A stretch of DNA of 8,222 nt, from NCBI GenBank assembly GCA_002495205.1, contig DAEE01000033.1:11633-19854 (forward strand), given 5' to 3'. Numbering within the stretch: position 1 is the stretch's first letter; each line of letters starts with the position of its first letter. Of the stretch, positions 4,923-8,222 are shown piece by piece. The notes under the pieces are model-generated. The model saw only the letters and a program-made list of their open reading frames with translations, was not told the origin of the DNA and did not search any database. Position numbers and translations under genes: made by a program. Source of the stretch: Thaumarchaeota archaeon UBA183. GTDB taxonomy: Archaea > Thermoproteota > Nitrososphaeria > Nitrososphaerales > UBA183.

Positions 4923-6917
4923 TCACTTCCCCTTGAACTCCGCCTTGCGTTTGGCGAGGAATGCTGCGACCCCTTCCTTGATGTCCTCGGTGCCGAAGAG
5001 GATGCCCTGGGCGGCAGCCTCCATCTCAAGGCCGACATCCGAAGGGACCTCGGCCCCCTTGTTGAGGAGCCTCTTGGCCATCATTACAGCCACCGGGGCC
5101 TGGCTCTGAGCCAGCTCGGACGCGTACTTCAGCGCGTACTCGTCCGGGTCCCCCGGCGGGATCAACTTGGTTGCCAGCCCTATCTGCACTGCCTTTGGTC
5201 CACTGATCCTTTCGCTGGTGAGCACCAGCGACGCTGCCTGGGTGAGGCCTATAAGCCTGGGGATTCTCTGAGTGCCCGACCACCCTGGAACGATTCCTCG
5301 GGTGACCTCCGGGAACCCCATCTGAACATCCTCGGTGGCCAGCCGTATGTCGCAGGACGCTGCCAGCTCCAGGCCTCCTCCTAGGGCGTAGCCCTTCATC
5401 ACAGCGATGGTCAGCTTGGGGAGCTCCGTCAGCCGCCTCATGACCCTCTCCCCTCTTCTGTTGAACTCCATGAAGGCCACCTGATTGGCGAAGAACTGGC
5501 CCAGGTCGGCGCCCGAGGAGAAGATCGTCCCTTCGCCAGTCACCACGACCACCCTGATTTCGGGGTCGCTCCACACCTCGCTGATGATCCTGTCGAGCCC
5601 TTCCAGCACCTCGCCGTTGATTGTGTTGTACTTCGGCCTGTTCAGGACTACCCTTGCCACGCCGCCCTGGAGCCTCTCGAGGAGGATGGCACCGCCGGCC
5701 TTAGCCCCTGGGGCTGGGGCAGCCTTGACTTCCTTCGCCTGGGGCGCAGCGGCCGGAGAGAGCCTCCCCTCAATGGCGTCCCTCAGCTTCCCCTCCTGGA
5801 TGGCGTGCGCTGGGGCGAAAATCTTGCAGTCGAACTTGGTCGCGAGCTCCTCGAGCTTCGACTTCACCTCAGCGTTGGTGAGGTCCTTGGCCACGGAGAT
5901 GGGGCCAAAGGGCCTGTTCATTCCCAGGACCATGCCCTTCTCTACGTCGTCGGGCCTGGCCACCCCCTCTTCGATCAGCTTCACCGCCTCGTTGATCTCG
6001 AGCGCGAACAAGTCCATGGTCGTGACCTTCTCTGTGGGCGTGGCGCTGGGGATTGTCGCCCTGCCTGTGGACCAATCGTAGAACCCCTTCCCCGTCTTCT
6101 TGCCGAGCTTGCCCTCCTTCACCATCTGGCCGAAGGTTGTCCCCTTGCCGTACTCCGGGGACAGCACTCCAGCGAAGTAGTTCAGCTGGTCGGCCGCGAT
6201 GTCTATCCCCACGTAGTCCGTAAGCTCGTAGGGCCCCATGGGGAGACCCTGGCTCTTGAAGTAGCCGTCGACCTCCGCGGCTGTCGCCACACCCCTGTCG
6301 AGTATCAGGCAGAACAGGAGCGTATCGGCCGCGTTGAGCCTGTTCACAATGAAACCAGGGCTGTCTTTGAGCACCTTCACAGCGGTCCTCCCAAGCTTCC
6401 CGCACACCTCGGCCACCTGATCCTCCACGGCCGGATCGGTCTTGGCCCCGGGAATCACCTCGACGAGCTTCATTACCATGGGCGGATTGAAGAAGTGCAT
6501 CCCCACCATTCTGTCTGGCCTGGGCACAGCCTCCGCTAGGTCGGTGATCCTGATGTTCGAGGTGTTGGAGGCGTAAACCGCTTCTGCCGGGGCGTGCTCG
6601 CTGGCCTCCTTGAACACGGACTTCTTGAGGTTGAGTGACTCGGGCACTGCCTCGACGACCATGTCCACACCCTCGACCGCCTTGGCCATGTCCCCGAAGT
6701 ATGACAGCCTGGCGAGTGAGGCCTTTGCCACGTCCGGGGTGATCTTCCCCCTCTCGACCAGTTTGGCAACGCTCGCAGCGATTCTGCCCTTCCCCTTCTC
6801 CAGCATGTCTGGGAACTTGTCCATCAGGTTGACCTGGAACCCGTTCACGGCAAAGAGCTCTGCAATGCCGTGGCCCATGTCCCCGGCCCCGACTACGGCA
6901 ACCTTCTTGATCTCCAT
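4923..6917 (-). CDS. Fused 3-hydroxyacyl-CoA dehydrogenase / enoyl-CoA hydratase
   Basis: A 664-aa bifunctional enzyme. Residues 1-285 or so are the NAD-dependent dehydrogenase: dinucleotide loop GAGDMG (10-15), SNTS (117-120), catalytic H141 in GMHFFNPP with E153 exactly 12 residues on, and N192 in SPGFIVNRL. Residues about 297-385 are the second helical C-terminal domain. A Pro/Ala-rich linker (388-408) joins to a crotonase-fold hydratase at about 410-664, with the NRPKYNTIN entry (426-434), SSGADL oxyanion segment (467-472), and both catalytic glutamates E517 (GGGLELA) and E537 (FPEVTRG), 20 residues apart as in mammalian crotonase. It hydrates enoyl-CoA and oxidises the 3-hydroxyacyl-CoA to the 3-keto form. 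The dehydrogenase-first order is opposite to bacterial FadB and matches archaeal fusions such as the crotonyl-CoA hydratase/3-hydroxybutyryl-CoA dehydrogenase of Sulfolobales. Thiolase follows by 6 bases. No clear Shine-Dalgarno site precedes the ATG. Confidence 0.94.
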   Translation of the reverse strand: MEIKKVAVVGAGDMGHGIAELFAVNGFQVNLMDKFPDMLEKGKGRIAASVAKLVERGKITPDVAKASLARLSYFGDMAKAVEGVDMVVEAVPESLNLKKSVFKEASEHAPAEAVYASNTSNIRITDLAEAVPRPDRMVGMHFFNPPMVMKLVEVIPGAKTDPAVEDQVAEVCGKLGRTAVKVLKDSPGFIVNRLNAADTLLFCLILDRGVATAAEVDGYFKSQGLPMGPYELTDYVGIDIAADQLNYFAGVLSPEYGKGTTFGQMVKEGKLGKKTGKGFYDWSTGRATIPSATPTEKVTTMDLFALEINEAVKLIEEGVARPDDVEKGMVLGMNRPFGPISVAKDLTNAEVKSKLEELATKFDCKIFAPAHAIQEGKLRDAIEGRLSPAAAPQAKEVKAAPAPGAKAGGAILLERLQGGVARVVLNRPKYNTINGEVLEGLDRIISEVWSDPEIRVVVVTGEGTIFSSGADLGQFFANQVAFMEFNRRGERVMRRLTELPKLTIAVMKGYALGGGLELAASCDIRLATEDVQMGFPEVTRGIVPGWSGTQRIPRLIGLTQAASLVLTSERISGPKAVQIGLATKLIPPGDPDEYALKYASELAQSQAPVAVMMAKRLLNKGAEVPSDVGLEMEAAAQGILFGTEDIKEGVAAFLAKRKAEFKGK

Positions 6918-6950
6918 GGTCTCTGAATCTCAAGCTGGCGCCCCTGCTTC

Positions 6951-6964
6951 CTTTACGCTTTATG
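6951..6964 (-). promoter_or_regulatory. Candidate promoter of the dehydrogenase-hydratase/thiolase operon
   Basis: The minus strand reads ATAAAGCGTAAAG over this stretch. Two overlapping A-rich patches, centred on about 6960 and 6953, would place the start near 6934 or 6927, giving a leader of about 10-17 bases before the ATG at 6917. Neither is a textbook box, so the exact element is uncertain. Confidence 0.4.
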
Positions 6965-6979
6965 ATGTGAAACGAAACG

Positions 6980-6991
6980 GGGGATGTCCCC
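6980..6991. repeat. Short perfect inverted repeat in the divergent spacer
   Basis: GGGGATGTCCCC: two 5-base arms around TG. It sits just upstream of the candidate minus-strand promoter, where a regulator or basal factor could bind, but arms of this size and GC content can occur by chance in this genome. Confidence 0.3.
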
Positions 6992-7015
6992 TAACCGGTG
7001 CAGAATTCATTCTCG

Positions 7016-7050
7016 CATGGCCGATTATTGTGCCGAATAATTCGGCCATG
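7016..7050. promoter_or_regulatory. Nested inverted repeat, candidate operator of the divergent fatty-acid genes
   Basis: The left arm CATGGCCGATTATT (7016-7029) pairs with the right arm AATAATTCGGCCATG (7036-7050) with one extra base on the right and a 6-base spacer. Overlapping it is a second, perfect palindrome GCCGAA-TAA-TTCGGC (7032-7046), so the half-site GCCGA(A)T occurs three times. It lies between the promoters of the dehydrogenase-hydratase/thiolase operon and the acyl-CoA dehydrogenase gene. Palindromes of this size are typical of dimeric regulators; TetR-family FadR controls fatty-acid genes in Sulfolobus, but the bound protein here is unknown and not encoded in the window. An RNA hairpin or cruciform is an alternative reading. 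Confidence 0.55.
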
Positions 7051-7128
7051 GCAAAGGTTATCTCAATGGAAAGGGTGGTATCCGCGAGGTTACTGGCCAC
7101 ATGAAACCAATTGGGGGAAACCGCTGAG

Positions 7129-8222
7129 TTGAGCACCCTGTCGCCGACTTCCTCTGACTACGAGATCAGGATAACCGAGGAGCAGGAGGCCTTCCGGAAG
7201 GCGGTCAGGGCCTTCGCGGAGAAGGAGCTCGCACCGGTCGCCCAGAAGATTGACAGGGAGAACCAGATGGACATGAAGCTCGTCAGGAGGGCCGCGGACC
7301 TCGGCCTGTTCGGCATCCCCTTCCCCGAGCAGTATGGGGGCGGGGGTGGGGACGATCTGTCCTTGGTCATCGCCATGGAGGAGGTGGCCCGGTTCTCCGC
7401 AGCCTACGCAGCGGTGGTCGGAGCGACCTACCTGGTGTCCGTCCCCCTCTTTCTCTTCGGGAACGAGGAGCAGAAGAGGAAGTATCTCGTCCCAATCGCC
7501 CGGGACGGGAAGGTGGCCGCCCACGCGATGACAGAGCCGGGGACGGGTTCCGACGTCGCAGCCATAACGACCACTGCCCAGAAGCAGGGGGACAAGTACG
7601 TGATCAACGGGAAGAAGATGTTCATCACCAACGGAGACAAGGCTGACATCTTCCTGGTCTTCGCGCGGACGAGCCCGAAGGAGGAAGGGAAGCGGCACCA
7701 CGGTGTGACAGCGTTCATAGCCGAGAAGGGGATGCCCGGGCTTGTCGTCGGCCAGCGCACAGACGTGATCGGGCTCAGGGGGGACCAGCCCGTCGAAATA
7801 GTGCTGGAGAACCTCGAGGTCCCAGAGTCGAACGTCCTGGGGGAGATCGGGAGGGGCGTCAAGCTCGCCCTTACCACCTACGACCACGGCAGGGTCGGGG
7901 TCGCAGCCCAGGGGGTCGGTCTGGCCCAGGCGGCCCTGGAGGCGGCCCTGAACTACTCTACCCAGAGGCAGACTTTCGACACCTTTCTCCTAGGCTACCA
8001 GCAGGTCCAGTTCAAGATCGCAGAGATGACCGCGGCCGTCCACGCTGCGAGGCTCCTCACATACTGGGCGGCCGCGCTCACAACGAAGGGGAAGCACTTC
8101 ATCAAGGCGTCATCCATCGCGAAGATAGCCGCGACCGAGGCCGCTGAGAAGAACGCCCACGCAGCAATGCTCATCATGGGGGCCTACGGCGTCTCCACGG
8201 ACATGAACGTGGAGAGGATCCT
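7129..8222 (+). CDS. Acyl-CoA dehydrogenase (3' end cut by window edge)
   Basis: A frame open from 7105 to the right edge, with 364 complete codons from TTG 7129; the family is usually about 380-390 aa, so only the C-terminus is missing. It is an FAD enzyme that oxidises acyl-CoA to trans-2-enoyl-CoA, passing electrons to an electron-transfer flavoprotein. Seen: N-terminal helix EIRITEEQEAFRKAVRAF (12-29); PEQYGGGGG (66-74); the flavin segment MTEPGTGSDV (134-143); YVINGKKMFITNG (157-169); and a C-terminal helical domain with HGRVGVAAQGVGLAQAALEA and YQQVQFKIAEM. The usual C-terminal catalytic Glu region (EGT-like) lies beyond the edge, so activity cannot be judged. No ATG or GTG occurs in frame before the conserved helix: an in-frame stop is at 7102-7104, and only TTG 7111 and TTG 7129 fit. 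TTG 7129 is preferred because a GGGGG stretch (7113-7117) lies before it, though 11 bases away. It is divergent from the fusion-thiolase operon, supplying the first step of the same pathway. Confidence 0.92.
   Translation, partial: MSTLSPTSSDYEIRITEEQEAFRKAVRAFAEKELAPVAQKIDRENQMDMKLVRRAADLGLFGIPFPEQYGGGGGDDLSLVIAMEEVARFSAAYAAVVGATYLVSVPLFLFGNEEQKRKYLVPIARDGKVAAHAMTEPGTGSDVAAITTTAQKQGDKYVINGKKMFITNGDKADIFLVFARTSPKEEGKRHHGVTAFIAEKGMPGLVVGQRTDVIGLRGDQPVEIVLENLEVPESNVLGEIGRGVKLALTTYDHGRVGVAAQGVGLAQAALEAALNYSTQRQTFDTFLLGYQQVQFKIAEMTAAVHAARLLTYWAAALTTKGKHFIKASSIAKIAATEAAEKNAHAAMLIMGAYGVSTDMNVERI

Noticed and set aside
5805..6539. Open plus-strand frame of 244 codons antisense to the dehydrogenase-hydratase fusion
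   Set aside because: The opposite strand encodes intact catalytic motifs; this frame has no recognisable domain and unusual composition.
7090..7887. Open minus-strand frame of 265 codons antisense to the acyl-CoA dehydrogenase
   Set aside because: It overlaps the well-supported dehydrogenase and its translation is low-complexity, rich in Leu, Pro, Gly, Asp and Arg without motifs.
1..8222. CRISPR array, tRNA or rRNA gene, insertion sequence, or phage/defence genes
   Set aside because: No regularly spaced repeats, cloverleaf-like sequence, transposase frame or defence-type domain is seen; nearly all of the window is occupied by housekeeping, small regulatory-type and metabolic genes.

Overview
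The window is a gene-dense, GC-rich piece of an archaeal chromosome. Evidence for Archaea: an archaeal-type NMN adenylyltransferase, a 20S proteasome beta subunit, a UPF0173-like metallo-hydrolase, a PRC-barrel/zinc-ribbon protein, and TATA-like boxes about 26 bases before start codons that lack Shine-Dalgarno sequences (leaderless transcription). The gene content fits a heterotrophic member of the TACK group. A Nitrososphaerota (Thaumarchaeota)-like lineage is my best guess, but the lineage is inferred, not shown.

Block 1 (1-2785). A 3'-truncated nadM on the minus strand diverges at 333-417 from a plus-strand run rtcA - psmB - metallo-beta-lactamase-fold hydrolase. The three plus-strand genes are 16 and 12 bases apart and probably form one operon for RNA 3'-end processing and protein turnover. 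The proteasome beta subunit carries Ala where the catalytic N-terminal Thr should be, so it looks like a non-catalytic structural beta subunit.

Block 2 (2788-3520). Three small minus-strand genes, read in the order PRC-barrel/zinc-ribbon protein (103 aa), ribbon-helix-helix protein (61 aa), and a 48-aa protein of unknown function. The 48-aa gene ends 2 bases from the hydrolase stop, in tight convergence. A 202-base stretch (3521-3722) with no supported gene follows.

Block 3 (3723-8222). A beta-oxidation (or reverse, C4-CoA) module. A two-gene minus-strand operon encodes a 664-aa fusion of 3-hydroxyacyl-CoA dehydrogenase and enoyl-CoA hydratase, followed by a classical thiolase. A TTG-initiated acyl-CoA dehydrogenase diverges on the plus strand and is cut by the window edge. 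Together they cover all four steps of a beta-oxidation turn: acyl-CoA to enoyl-CoA (dehydrogenase), hydration and oxidation (fusion), and thiolysis (thiolase). The 211-base divergent spacer holds a strong nested inverted repeat (7016-7050) that is a good candidate operator.

I found no CRISPR, tRNA, rRNA, insertion sequence or obvious new defence system. The points most worth a second look are the pseudo-catalytic proteasome subunit, the divergent operator, the unannotated-size 48-aa gene and its small-gene cluster, and the consistent leaderless promoter geometry.
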